From Bacteroidota bacterium (GTDB lineage: Bacteria; Bacteroidota; Kryptoniia; Kryptoniales; JAKASW01), in NCBI GenBank assembly GCA_021796055.1, contig JAJYOS010000339.1, positions 1 through 7,064 of the forward strand: a DNA stretch of 7,064 bases, given 5' to 3'. Below the pieces are notes generated by a model, which was given only the letters and a program-made list of their open reading frames with translations, made no database searches and was not told the origin of the DNA. Below, one piece after another: positions 1 through 6,615 of this stretch. Position 1 is the first letter of the stretch. Every line of letters begins with the position of its first letter. Both the position numbers and the translations under genes were made by a program.

Positions 1-18
1 AATTCAGAGGAGCTCTGC
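1..18. repeat. 18-base exact inverted copy of a porB segment at the window edge
   Basis: Plus-strand bases 1-18 are identical to the minus-strand (coding) sequence of porB at 2246-2229, which encodes the conserved IQRSSA stretch of that protein. The identity stops at base 19. On the minus strand these bases replace the expected continuation of korB after GDGGA with Glu-Leu-Leu and a TGA. The match starts exactly at the first base, so it may be longer outside the window. A chance 18-base match in 7 kb is very unlikely. It is most simply a chimeric or fold-back join at a contig end. Confidence 0.85.
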
Positions 19-345
19 TCCGCCGTCTCCGATTACCACGAGGTTCTTAAGCTTTGAGTCGCCAAGTATGGAGTCGGCAATCTCCACCCCCGTTGCGAAG
101 GCCGTGGACCTTCCATGCGTCGTATGAAGCGAATGGACATCCTGGAATAACGAATCGACGAGACCGACACATCCTATGTCACTAGTTATGTTGATGTTGC
201 GCGGGTCAAGATTGAGGCGAACAAGCGCACCGTCGATCGCCTTCGTTATTTGATGGTGACCGCACCCCTTACAGAACGGAAATTTCTGAGTCACCTTCAG
301 GTAACTGTTTCTCTTCACCGACTTCGGAGTCATTACAACTGACAT
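4..345 (-). CDS. korB: 2-oxoglutarate:ferredoxin oxidoreductase-type beta subunit, 5' part only (truncated at window edge)
   Basis: This is the thiamine diphosphate (TPP)-binding beta subunit of a KorAB-type 2-oxoacid:ferredoxin oxidoreductase, which converts 2-oxoacid plus CoA to acyl-CoA and CO2 with reduction of ferredoxin in the cytoplasm. Visible family marks are Cys25-x2-Cys28 in FCKGCGH, Cys59 in DIGCVG, the THGR motif at 77-80, and the start of the TPP motif as GDGGA at 106-110. The ATG at 345 is preceded by GGAG five bases upstream, and the gene starts 10 bases after korA ends; a second in-frame ATG at codon 5 is possible. The frame stops after 113 residues, whereas the family normally runs to about 270-300. 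Residues 111-113 and the stop lie wholly within the first 18 bases of the window, which copy porB in inverted orientation, so the truncation is probably artefactual. Family assignment is firm; substrate is inferred from the korA partner. Confidence 0.88.
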   Translation of the reverse strand: MSVVMTPKSVKRNSYLKVTQKFPFCKGCGHHQITKAIDGALVRLNLDPRNINITSDIGCVGLVDSLFQDVHSLHTTHGRSTAFATGVEIADSILGDSKLKNLVVIGDGGAELL

Positions 346-355
346 TTATGCTCCA

Positions 356-1489
356 TTAGTTTTTCGACAAGATTTCCTTTTCAATATCGCCGGGGGTAAT
401 CATCTTCCCGACCGCATTTACGCCCGAAACTTTTTTATCCGGGAACAATCGTTCGATCTGAGTCCTGTACAACCCCACGATATTCTCTTCGACAACCACG
501 ACTTTCTTCGCGTTCCCAGCCGCCTTTTTGATTTCCTTTTCCGGAATCGGGAAAAGCGTATGCAGATTGCAGAACGAAACACGTTCGCCCTTAGCGCGTA
601 ATGCCGCCACGGCCTCTATCGAAGTGCGGGCGCTAACTCCGTAGCTGATCACAATTACATCAGCTCCGTCAACCGCATCAATGTCGAGCCGGATGATTTC
701 CTCCGAATTAGCGACCACCTTCTCATGAAGATGCCTGAGGACTTCAATTGTCTCAGGAGAATTTTTCTGAAGCCGCCCGCTTTTGTCATGCGCGGAGCCG
801 GTGACGGTCACCTTCTCTCTCCCGCCGATCGGCGCGAATTCCGGTACCTCATCAGGAAGTAAGAATCGATAACTTCCGTATGTTTCGCCGTTGCTTCGCA
901 CAAAGAGCTTCCGGTCGACGATACCTGATTGCGGAAGCGCCGAGTAATCGACATTCTCGGACGTCATCCCGACTTCTTTGTCGGTCAGCAAAATGACCGG
1001 AGTGCGGAGCCTCTCGGCGACATTAAAGGCATGGATCGTAAGCTCGAAAGATTCGACCGGTGTGGACGGGGAGAAGACGGGTATGGTGTAACCGCCGCCG
1101 ATGGCGTTCCCCGCCAGCAGGACGTCGCCCTGTCCTCCCTGAGTTGCTCCACCAGTCGATGGGCCAAGTCTCTGGACGAGAGCGATCACAAGCGGCGTTT
1201 CGGTCATCACCGCGTACTGGAGCGTTTCAATCATCAAGGAGAATCCAGGTCCCGATGTTGCCGTCATCGCCTTGAAGCCGCGCTGAGAAGCGCCGACGCA
1301 AAAGGCGAGGGCGGAGATTTCATCAGGGGCGCCTATGGCGACATCGCCGCGCTTCGGAAGTTCGTCTATCATGGATTTGTAAATTCCCGACGCGGGGGTG
1401 ATCGGGTAACCGGCAAAGAACTTGCAGCCGGCAGCGATTGCTCCCTCGGCGATCATCTGATTTCCATTCCTTATCTTGAACTTCGGCAC
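356..1489 (-). CDS. korA: 2-oxoglutarate:ferredoxin oxidoreductase-type alpha subunit
   Basis: This 377-residue protein is the alpha subunit that pairs with KorB to build the TPP-dependent catalytic core. It carries YPITPAS at 28-34 (pyrimidine-binding domain), TSGPGFSLM at 78-86, and RLGPSTGGATQGGQGD at 107-122, the last being typical of KorA rather than PorA. The C-terminal third is the usual transketolase C-like domain. The length fits a stand-alone alpha; there is no fused N-terminal gamma domain as found in the ~600-residue alpha subunits of two-subunit enzymes, so a separate gamma is needed. The start is a GTG at 1489, chosen because GGAGG lies four bases upstream and the N-terminus aligns with the family. 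It is followed 10 bases later by korB and preceded by a 162-base gap after porB. 2-Oxoglutarate is the likely substrate, but branched-chain 2-oxoacids cannot be excluded from sequence alone. Confidence 0.92.
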   Translation of the reverse strand: MPKFKIRNGNQMIAEGAIAAGCKFFAGYPITPASGIYKSMIDELPKRGDVAIGAPDEISALAFCVGASQRGFKAMTATSGPGFSLMIETLQYAVMTETPLVIALVQRLGPSTGGATQGGQGDVLLAGNAIGGGYTIPVFSPSTPVESFELTIHAFNVAERLRTPVILLTDKEVGMTSENVDYSALPQSGIVDRKLFVRSNGETYGSYRFLLPDEVPEFAPIGGREKVTVTGSAHDKSGRLQKNSPETIEVLRHLHEKVVANSEEIIRLDIDAVDGADVIVISYGVSARTSIEAVAALRAKGERVSFCNLHTLFPIPEKEIKKAAGNAKKVVVVEENIVGLYRTQIERLFPDKKVSGVNAVGKMITPGDIEKEILSKN

Positions 1490-1493
1490 GCTT

Positions 1494-1498
1494 CCTCC
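1494..1498 (-). promoter_or_regulatory. Shine-Dalgarno site deciding the GTG start of korA
   Basis: The minus strand reads GGAGG here, followed by AAGC and then GTG at 1489-1487. The spacing of four is short but usable. It supports the GTG over the next in-frame ATG at codon 12, which would remove conserved N-terminal residues. Confidence 0.65.
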
Positions 1499-1651
1499 AA
1501 TTGATTCACTGCAAGTTTATTCTGAAGAACTTCGAGACAACCTCCGGATATACTGGGACTACTAGCTTGTTAGGCAGTGACCGACCCTCTTAATATCACG
1601 GAGTCAAGCACGAAAAAGGCCGCAGCATCACGCTCATTTTTTGACTGCAAA

Positions 1652-2653
1652 TCATCCACGCGATTTTTGAGCTCTCTTCCTGGCGTTCTTTGTCCGCGTG
1701 ACGCTTCGTGTTTGAGACGATTTGTTTTCGCCTGTGGACTCATCTCTCCTTGAACGACTAACTTTTCTTGTCGGCGCAAATTTCGCTCGCAACCTTTCCC
1801 AGTCCTCGGTGACGTTCGCCTGAATTATCCCGATCTGCTCGTCGTTGAGGTGGCGGAACCTTCCCTGCATCTTAATGTAATCACGAACGGGAATGCCGTC
1901 GGGTTCTTTTGACAGCGCGTAATCTATTCCGTCGATTATTTCAATCAAGGGAAACACCTTGCTTTCGATCGCCATCCGGGAAATCTTTATTGAATCTTCC
2001 GGCTCAAATTTCCAACCGGGAGGACACGGCGAGAATACATGTATGAATTTGAACCCGCGGATATCTTTCGCTTTCCGGATCTTCGCGATCATGTCGTCTG
2101 GATAAGCGACGCTAGCGGTAGCGAGATATGGTATCCGGTGAGCGGCAAGTATCTCTATTATGTTCTTTTTCTTTTCCGCCTTCGGGGATACGGCGGGTGT
2201 TGTCGTGGTCCACGCGCCGAACGGCGTCGCAGAGCTCCTCTGAATTCCGGTATTCATATAGGCTTCGTTGTCATAGCATATATAAATGAAATCTTCGTTC
2301 CTTTCCGCCGCTCCTGACAACGCCTGCAAACCAATATCAAATGTGCCTCCGTCGCCCGCAAAGGCAAGGACGGTCGTTTCATGGTCGCCCTGAGCGTCAA
2401 GCCCCGCTTTGACGCCACTCGCTGTGGACGCCGCAGTCTCGAACGCCGTGTGAAAGACAGGTACTCCGGCCGCGGAGTACGGCACCGGCCCGTCAATGAC
2501 GGACCAGCAGCACGCCGGAATCACCACTACCGTCTTCCTCCCGAGGGCCTTAAGTGCATATCTCATAGTCAAAGTCGCTCCGCATCCCGGACACGCAAAA
2601 TGCCCCGGAGCCAGGACCTCGTCCGGAGGCAACTGATACTTTATCTGTCCCAT
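1652..2653 (-). CDS. porB: Pyruvate:ferredoxin oxidoreductase beta subunit with a basic C-terminal tail
   Basis: This is the TPP- and [4Fe-4S]-binding beta subunit of pyruvate:ferredoxin oxidoreductase. Visible marks are Cys21-x2-Cys24 in CPGCGA, Cys48-Cys49, Cys210 in SPCPPGW (the four-cysteine pattern of POR beta subunits), GDGG at 100-103 and DNEAYMNTGIQRS at 128-140, which together form the TPP-Mg site. The ATG at 2653 follows the porA stop with no gap, and an AGGGAG about nine bases upstream lies inside the end of porA, so the two are probably translationally coupled. The conserved part ends near residue 292. Residues 296-333 form an unusual tail with 14 Arg or Lys among 38 residues, not expected in this family. 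The family call is firm; pyruvate is inferred from the POR-type alpha partner. Confidence 0.93.
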   Translation of the reverse strand: MGQIKYQLPPDEVLAPGHFACPGCGATLTMRYALKALGRKTVVVIPACCWSVIDGPVPYSAAGVPVFHTAFETAASTASGVKAGLDAQGDHETTVLAFAGDGGTFDIGLQALSGAAERNEDFIYICYDNEAYMNTGIQRSSATPFGAWTTTTPAVSPKAEKKKNIIEILAAHRIPYLATASVAYPDDMIAKIRKAKDIRGFKFIHVFSPCPPGWKFEPEDSIKISRMAIESKVFPLIEIIDGIDYALSKEPDGIPVRDYIKMQGRFRHLNDEQIGIIQANVTEDWERLRAKFAPTRKVSRSRRDESTGENKSSQTRSVTRTKNARKRAQKSRG

Positions 2654-3943
2654 TTATTTGACTCCCTCTGATCTTCGAATTCCGGCACCCGTCTCAGGAA
2701 AGGGCCGCGCTCCCTGATCTGCATCGGATGTCTTCAGACTTACCCAAACGGACTCACTTTCAGGCTCGTCGTGATTCATCAGGTATGAAAAAATCTCCTT
2801 AATCGTTTCAGGAGTTATGTCGCGTCCGCCGAGTCCCGCGATGAACCCGAACACGCTTGGCCTGTCAGCCGCGTTGTACAAGACCGCTTTCGTCTCCTGG
2901 TAAATAATCCCTGTCGCGCCGAACGACACGTTGCGGTCCATGACGCCGATCTTCCTGACATGTTTCGCGAGCTCCCGTACTTCATCAACAGGGAACGGTC
3001 TGAAGACGCGTAACTTCATGAGCCCGACAGGAAACCCCATGCTCCTCAACTCATCGACCGCGATCCTTGCGGTACTGACGGCAGTCGCGGATGTAATCAG
3101 GACCGTTTCGGCATCTTCAGTCATATACTCTTCGACCAGTCCGCCGTATGAGCGGCCGAACTTCTCGGCAAAATCACGGTCCACTTCCCTTATGACGCTT
3201 CTCGCGTCCTCCATGGCCCGGTACAGCTTGTAGCGCATTTCCATGTACGCTTCCGGACCAATCAGCGCCCCGAAAGCCTTAGGATCCGACGTATCTATCT
3301 TGAATGAGGCTTTCCTCGCCGGCAGAAACTCGTCAACGATCTCCTGTTTAGGAAGAGCCACCGGCTCGGAAGTATGACTCAGCACAAAAGCGTCAAGGTT
3401 GATCATAACCGGCAGAGAAACAGTCTCGGCAATCTTGTACGCCTGCAATACCGTGTCTGTAACTTCCTGATTGCTTTCCGCATAGAATTGGAGCCAACCG
3501 GTATCGCGCTGCGAAAGGCTGTCGTTGTGGTCCACATATATGGACCACGGAGGAGCCATCGCGCGGTTTACATTGACCATGACAATCGGGAGTCTGCTCC
3601 CCGCCGCCCAATGAAGGAGTTCGTGCATGAGCGCGAGACCCTGGGATGACGTGGCCGTGAAGGCACGCGCGCCGCTGATCGAGGAACCGATGCAGCACGC
3701 CATCGCGGAATGCTCGGATTCGACTTTTATGAATTTCGCATCGAGATCGCCGTCGCTTACAATTTCTGACAGTTTCTCGACAACGCTTGTCTGAGGTGTA
3801 ATGGGATAAGCGGCTATCACCTGCACTCTGGCGAGCTTCACCGCGTGTGAGGCAGCGTGAGTACCCTCGATGACCACGACCTTGTCAATAGAAGGATGCA
3901 GCAAGCCGTCTCTTTTTGTATTTGCCACATTTTTCTCCATCAT
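2654..3943 (-). CDS. porA: Pyruvate:ferredoxin oxidoreductase alpha subunit
   Basis: This 429-residue protein is the alpha subunit of the POR catalytic core, which oxidatively decarboxylates pyruvate to acetyl-CoA or runs in reverse as pyruvate synthase. It shows YPITPQT at 46-52, ESEHSA at 75-80, TSSQG at 98-102, and the long POR signature from NRAMAPPW to DSLSQRDTGW (126-150), which separates it from KorA. Length is close to that of stand-alone alpha subunits, with a non-conserved C-terminal tail of about 35 residues. The ATG at 3943 overlaps the stop of the upstream flavoprotein gene as ATGA and has AGGAGGTGG seven bases upstream; a second ATG directly follows, so either codon may be used. 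The overlap points to coupled translation and a stable complex with the flavoprotein. A 2-oxoisovalerate (VOR) activity is the main alternative. Confidence 0.93.
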   Translation of the reverse strand: MMEKNVANTKRDGLLHPSIDKVVVIEGTHAASHAVKLARVQVIAAYPITPQTSVVEKLSEIVSDGDLDAKFIKVESEHSAMACCIGSSISGARAFTATSSQGLALMHELLHWAAGSRLPIVMVNVNRAMAPPWSIYVDHNDSLSQRDTGWLQFYAESNQEVTDTVLQAYKIAETVSLPVMINLDAFVLSHTSEPVALPKQEIVDEFLPARKASFKIDTSDPKAFGALIGPEAYMEMRYKLYRAMEDARSVIREVDRDFAEKFGRSYGGLVEEYMTEDAETVLITSATAVSTARIAVDELRSMGFPVGLMKLRVFRPFPVDEVRELAKHVRKIGVMDRNVSFGATGIIYQETKAVLYNAADRPSVFGFIAGLGGRDITPETIKEIFSYLMNHDEPESESVWVSLKTSDADQGARPFPETGAGIRRSEGVK

Positions 3944-5643
3944 ATGTGTTCCACCTCCTCAACCGCTTCCCTCGCCCCTTCAGGAACGAGCTCCATCGCC
4001 CCACGCGGACATTCGTTGACACAGATTCCGCAACCTTTGCAATGCTCGTAATCGATCGTGTATTCACCCGATTCATCCTTGCTGATAGCGACATCGGGAC
4101 AGAAAGTCATACATACATCGCAGTGGAGGCAGGTGCCGCATGTGAAACACCTCTCTGCCTCGGTGAGTGCCTGCTCCTCCGTCAATGTTTTGTTGACCTC
4201 CGAAAAAGTCGTTTTACTTTTTTGTACAGTTATCCTCGGAACTTCGACGCGGCCCTCATGTGGAAAATAAAATGTGTTTACCTCTTCCGGCTTGACAGCG
4301 TCGTGAGATACGCCATTCGATCTTGAGCGCCATCCGAGAAACTCGTGAATAGAGATAGCCGCTTCTTTCCCCGCCCGGATCGCGTTTACGACCGTTCCGT
4401 TCGGATTTGTGGCGGCGTCTCCGCCCGCAAAAATACCGGGGACTCCGGTTGTATGCTCATCATCGACAAATAGTCTTATACCCTTCCTTAGAAACGAATA
4501 CGGAAGAAACGACAGATCCGGTTCTTCGCCAATCGCGGATATGATCGTGTCGGCCCGCATTGAAAAATTAGATCCTATGACCGGAACTGGTCTTCTTCTC
4601 CCGCTTTCATCCGGCTCGCCGAGCTGCATCTTCATCAGCTCAATTTCAGACGCTTTGCCTTTGCTCCCTGATATTTTGACGGGAGTGACCAGAAATTCAA
4701 AATGCACGCCTTCCTTTTCTGCCTCTTCGATTTCCTCCGGCACAGCGGGCATCTCCACCCTTGTCCGCCGATAAAGAACCGTGACACGCTTGCCGAGGCG
4801 CAACGCACTCCTCGCAGCGTCTATTGCCGTATTGCCGCCGCCGAGCACCAGCACTTGGCGTCCGACCTTCGGTACATTCCCTGTGCTCAGCTCCCTGAGG
4901 AAGTCGATGCCGGTGTAGACACCTTTCAGGTCCTCGCCGGGTGCACCAATCTTCCGGCTGTGGGTAGCGCCGACCGCGACAAATACGGCATCATATCTCT
5001 CAAGTTCGCTCCATGCCACATTGTCGCCGATTTTCGAATCGACCATTATTTCGACGCCGAGAGCTTCTATGTCCTTAATCTCCTTATCGAGAATTTTTTT
5101 CGGCAGCCGGTAATCAGGAATCCCATATCTCAACATCCCTCCTGGCTCATGGTCGGCCTCATAGATGACTGATCGATATCCCAATCTCGAAAGCTGATAG
5201 GCGCATGAGAGACCGGCCGGCCCTGAACCGATAACGGCAACCTTCTCGCTCTTCCGGGCCTCTACCGCTGCGGGAAGTTTCCTGTTCTTAAAATTCTTGT
5301 CCGCGACGAAACGTTCGATGTTGTGTATTGCGACAGCGCCGTCATAGCCCGCTCTATTGCACTGTCCTTCACAAGGATGGTAGCACACTCTCCCCGTAAC
5401 GCCGGGGAGTGGATTATCCTCGAGTATCTTGTACCATGCTTCTTTGTATTTTTTTTGCCGAACGAGTTCGAAATAATCGGGTATCTTTTCGCCAGCCGGA
5501 CAAGTGACATGGCAGGGTGAATTCTTGTCTCTATAGACCGGACGGACATGGCGCCAGCTTCCGGTCGGTATCTCGCGAGTCGATTCGAGAGAGAACGCCA
5601 GTGGTGGCATCTCTTCGACAGTAGTGAATTTATATTTGGTCAT
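3940..5643 (-). CDS. GltD/NfnB-like FAD-NADP oxidoreductase fused to a C-terminal 2[4Fe-4S] ferredoxin domain (probable OFOR delta-like subunit)
   Basis: The 567-residue protein has three parts. Residues ~30-125 form the cysteine-rich N-terminal domain of glutamate synthase small subunits (Cys44, 48, 87, 91, 95), which binds an FeS cluster in relatives. Residues ~133-435 form the FAD/NAD(P) module: GSGPAG at 139-144 for FAD, GGGNTA at 268-273 for the nicotinamide nucleotide, YRRTRVEMPA at 291-300 with arginines typical of NADPH binding, and GIFAGGDA at 403-410. Residues ~495-550 carry two ferredoxin motifs, Cys505-508-511-515 and Cys535-538-541-545, each ending Cys-Pro, preceded by extra Cys499 and Cys502. 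No large glutamate synthase subunit is nearby. It sits 11 bases after porG and overlaps porA by 4 bases, in the place where porD (delta) is usual. I infer that the ferredoxin end docks on the OFOR and passes electrons through FAD to or from NADP(H). Domain calls are firm; the role is inference. Confidence 0.85.
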   Translation of the reverse strand: MTKYKFTTVEEMPPLAFSLESTREIPTGSWRHVRPVYRDKNSPCHVTCPAGEKIPDYFELVRQKKYKEAWYKILEDNPLPGVTGRVCYHPCEGQCNRAGYDGAVAIHNIERFVADKNFKNRKLPAAVEARKSEKVAVIGSGPAGLSCAYQLSRLGYRSVIYEADHEPGGMLRYGIPDYRLPKKILDKEIKDIEALGVEIMVDSKIGDNVAWSELERYDAVFVAVGATHSRKIGAPGEDLKGVYTGIDFLRELSTGNVPKVGRQVLVLGGGNTAIDAARSALRLGKRVTVLYRRTRVEMPAVPEEIEEAEKEGVHFEFLVTPVKISGSKGKASEIELMKMQLGEPDESGRRRPVPVIGSNFSMRADTIISAIGEEPDLSFLPYSFLRKGIRLFVDDEHTTGVPGIFAGGDAATNPNGTVVNAIRAGKEAAISIHEFLGWRSRSNGVSHDAVKPEEVNTFYFPHEGRVEVPRITVQKSKTTFSEVNKTLTEEQALTEAERCFTCGTCLHCDVCMTFCPDVAISKDESGEYTIDYEHCKGCGICVNECPRGAMELVPEGAREAVEEVEHI

Positions 5644-5654
5644 AACAGCCGCCC

Positions 5655-6266
5655 TTATTTTACGGTTATAGTTCCATTATCCTCCGAAGGAAAACTTCCA
5701 TTGGCCGGTGCATCGGCCACGGACTCCACCGAATCGTAAGCCTCAAGAGCCGCTGCCGCGTTTTCATCCCGCTTCATAGGGACCCCTTCCCTTATCGCCT
5801 CGACGATAGCCTCTATCCCTACGAGACCCGAAAACTTCGCGAACGCTCCGAGAATCGCCGTGTTCACGATCGGAATGCTTCTCGTCCCAAGCCCGTGCCT
5901 GACGGCTATCGCGGCGGCATCCACTGAAGCGGCCGGATAATCGTACGGGAAGTTGAAAAGACTAACGGGACCGGCTGAATTGACCAGGATGGTCCCTCCT
6001 CTTTTGAGACCTGAGAAGACGTTCGTGGATTTGATTAGAGTCGCGTCGAGAATGATTAGATGGTCCGGCTCATAGATCGCTGTCCTCAATCTGATAGGCT
6101 TGTCATCGACTCGGGTGAAGGCGAGAACCGGCGCGCCCCTTCTCTCGACTCCAAAGGATGGAAATGACTGAGCGAACCTTCCCTCTTTGAACATAGCAGA
6201 TGCAAGAATCTTCGCGGCAATCACCCCGCCCTGACCGCCTCTGCCGTGCATCCTGATTTCAATCAT
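5655..6266 (-). CDS. porG: 2-oxoacid:ferredoxin oxidoreductase gamma subunit
   Basis: This 203-residue protein is the gamma subunit (catalytic domain III type) of OFORs, which helps bind CoA in the assembled enzyme. It begins MIEIRMHGRGGQG, with the GRGGQG loop at 8-13 typical of the family, and continues with the SFPSFGVERRGAPVLAF stretch at 34-50 and PIVNTAILGAFAKF around 152-165. The length is slightly above the usual 180-190 because of a polar tail of about 25 residues. The ATG at 6266 has GGAGGAG seven bases upstream, a strong SD site. It is the first gene of the minus-strand operon, and no other gamma gene is visible for the korAB pair, so it may serve both enzymes. I see no convincing promoter in the leader upstream. 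Confidence 0.93.
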   Translation of the reverse strand: MIEIRMHGRGGQGGVIAAKILASAMFKEGRFAQSFPSFGVERRGAPVLAFTRVDDKPIRLRTAIYEPDHLIILDATLIKSTNVFSGLKRGGTILVNSAGPVSLFNFPYDYPAASVDAAAIAVRHGLGTRSIPIVNTAILGAFAKFSGLVGIEAIVEAIREGVPMKRDENAAAALEAYDSVESVADAPANGSFPSEDNGTITVK

Positions 6267-6321
6267 CCTTGTTCTCCTCCCGCATTGTGTGCTAAAGGCA
6301 AGTTTGTCCGCCGGTTTCGTC

Positions 6322-6336
6322 CGAAGGATCTCTTCG
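6322..6336 (-). other. Small hairpin in the por operon leader
   Basis: CGAAG and CTTCG flank a five-base spacer 56-70 bases upstream of the porG start. A five-pair stem is weak and could be chance; there is no T-run, so it is not a terminator. I list it only because it lies in the likely untranslated leader of the operon. Confidence 0.2.
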
Positions 6337-6372
6337 TGGGCCCGCCAGACTTAGTTTGAACCGAGGAATTCA

Positions 6373-6381
6373 TAAGGAGGT
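6373..6381 (+). promoter_or_regulatory. Extended Shine-Dalgarno match TAAGGAGGT
   Basis: These nine bases match the full anti-SD tail of bacterial 16S rRNA, and an ATG follows after seven bases at 6389. It is one of the strongest SD sites in the window and the main reason to take the small ORF downstream seriously. Confidence 0.6.
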
Positions 6382-6388
6382 ACGTCAA

Positions 6389-6550
6389 ATGCCGTGCCTG
6401 CAATTATCAGATATTCTGGCGAAATTGGGCCGTCATGGTCGGATTATTACACGTTCGAGTGCGACAACTTGCCACACAGCCTCCATAATGTGGACAAGTT
6501 ATCATGAAGACAAATTAGTAGAAGAGGCAGCTATTTTCCCAAAAACGTGA
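6389..6550 (+). CDS. Possible 53-residue small protein of unknown function
   Basis: An ATG at 6389 lies at good spacing behind a nine-base SD match and opens a 53-residue frame ending in TGA at 6548-6550. A longer version from a TTG at 6356 is less likely because it has no comparable SD. The product has two Cys (positions 3 and 28), three His and one Trp, no clear membrane segment, no signal peptide, and no family I recognise. Codon third positions are mostly A or T, unlike the C- and G-ending codons of por, kor and tatD, so it may be a newer arrival, a weakly selected leader peptide, or not coding at all. An 11-bp imperfect inverted repeat lies inside it at codons 26-38, which could instead mean the region acts as RNA or DNA structure. 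It stands divergent from porG and on the same strand as tatD. Confidence 0.35.
   Translation: MPCLQLSDILAKLGRHGRIITRSSATTCHTASIMWTSYHEDKLVEEAAIFPKT
6466..6500. repeat. 11-bp imperfect inverted repeat (dyad) in the porG-tatD region
   Basis: AACTTGCCACA at 6466-6476 pairs with TGTGGACAAGTT at 6489-6500, with one unpaired A in the right arm and a 12-base spacer. As RNA it would give an 11-bp stem; as DNA it could be an operator for a dimeric regulator. No T-run follows on either strand, so it is not an ordinary intrinsic terminator. It lies within the possible small ORF. Confidence 0.55.
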
Positions 6551-6615
6551 AGCGGACCCGGTGAATTTTTCGCATGTTTTAGCGAAATTAGTAAAAGCCT
6601 AAAGGGATGACGATG

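Noticed and set aside
1..5. The window starts with AATTC, suggesting an EcoRI cloning end
   Set aside because: Several uncut GAATTC sites lie inside the window, for example near 2242, 2674, 5519 and 6365, and the chimeric junction is at base 18-19 rather than at the EcoRI site.
929..1504. Long plus-strand open frame (191 codons) opposite korA
   Set aside because: It is antisense to korA, whose motifs are intact; its translation has no recognisable domain, and high-GC codons on the other strand explain the open frame.
1602..1646. AGTCAA/TTGACT inverted repeat as a terminator or promoter for korAB
   Set aside because: The stem is only six pairs with a large loop and no proper T-run after it; the TTGACT hexamer on the minus strand has no -10 match at 16-18 bases.
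1570..1779. Minus-strand 69-codon frame overlapping the end of porB and running into the gap
   Set aside because: No SD site, no recognisable product, and it overlaps porB in another frame. Kept only as a hint that the PorB tail could have arisen by a frame change.
4409..5172. Plus-strand open frames opposite the flavoprotein gene
   Set aside because: They lie antisense to conserved FAD and NADP motifs and have no family resemblance or SD-supported starts.
6451..6464. GTTCGAG resembling a tRNA T-loop
   Set aside because: Only three flanking pairs form, and no acceptor, D or anticodon arms can be placed around it.
6489..6500. DnaA-box-like sequence suggesting a replication origin
   Set aside because: There is only one copy, with one mismatch, and no dnaA, dnaN or cluster of boxes nearby.
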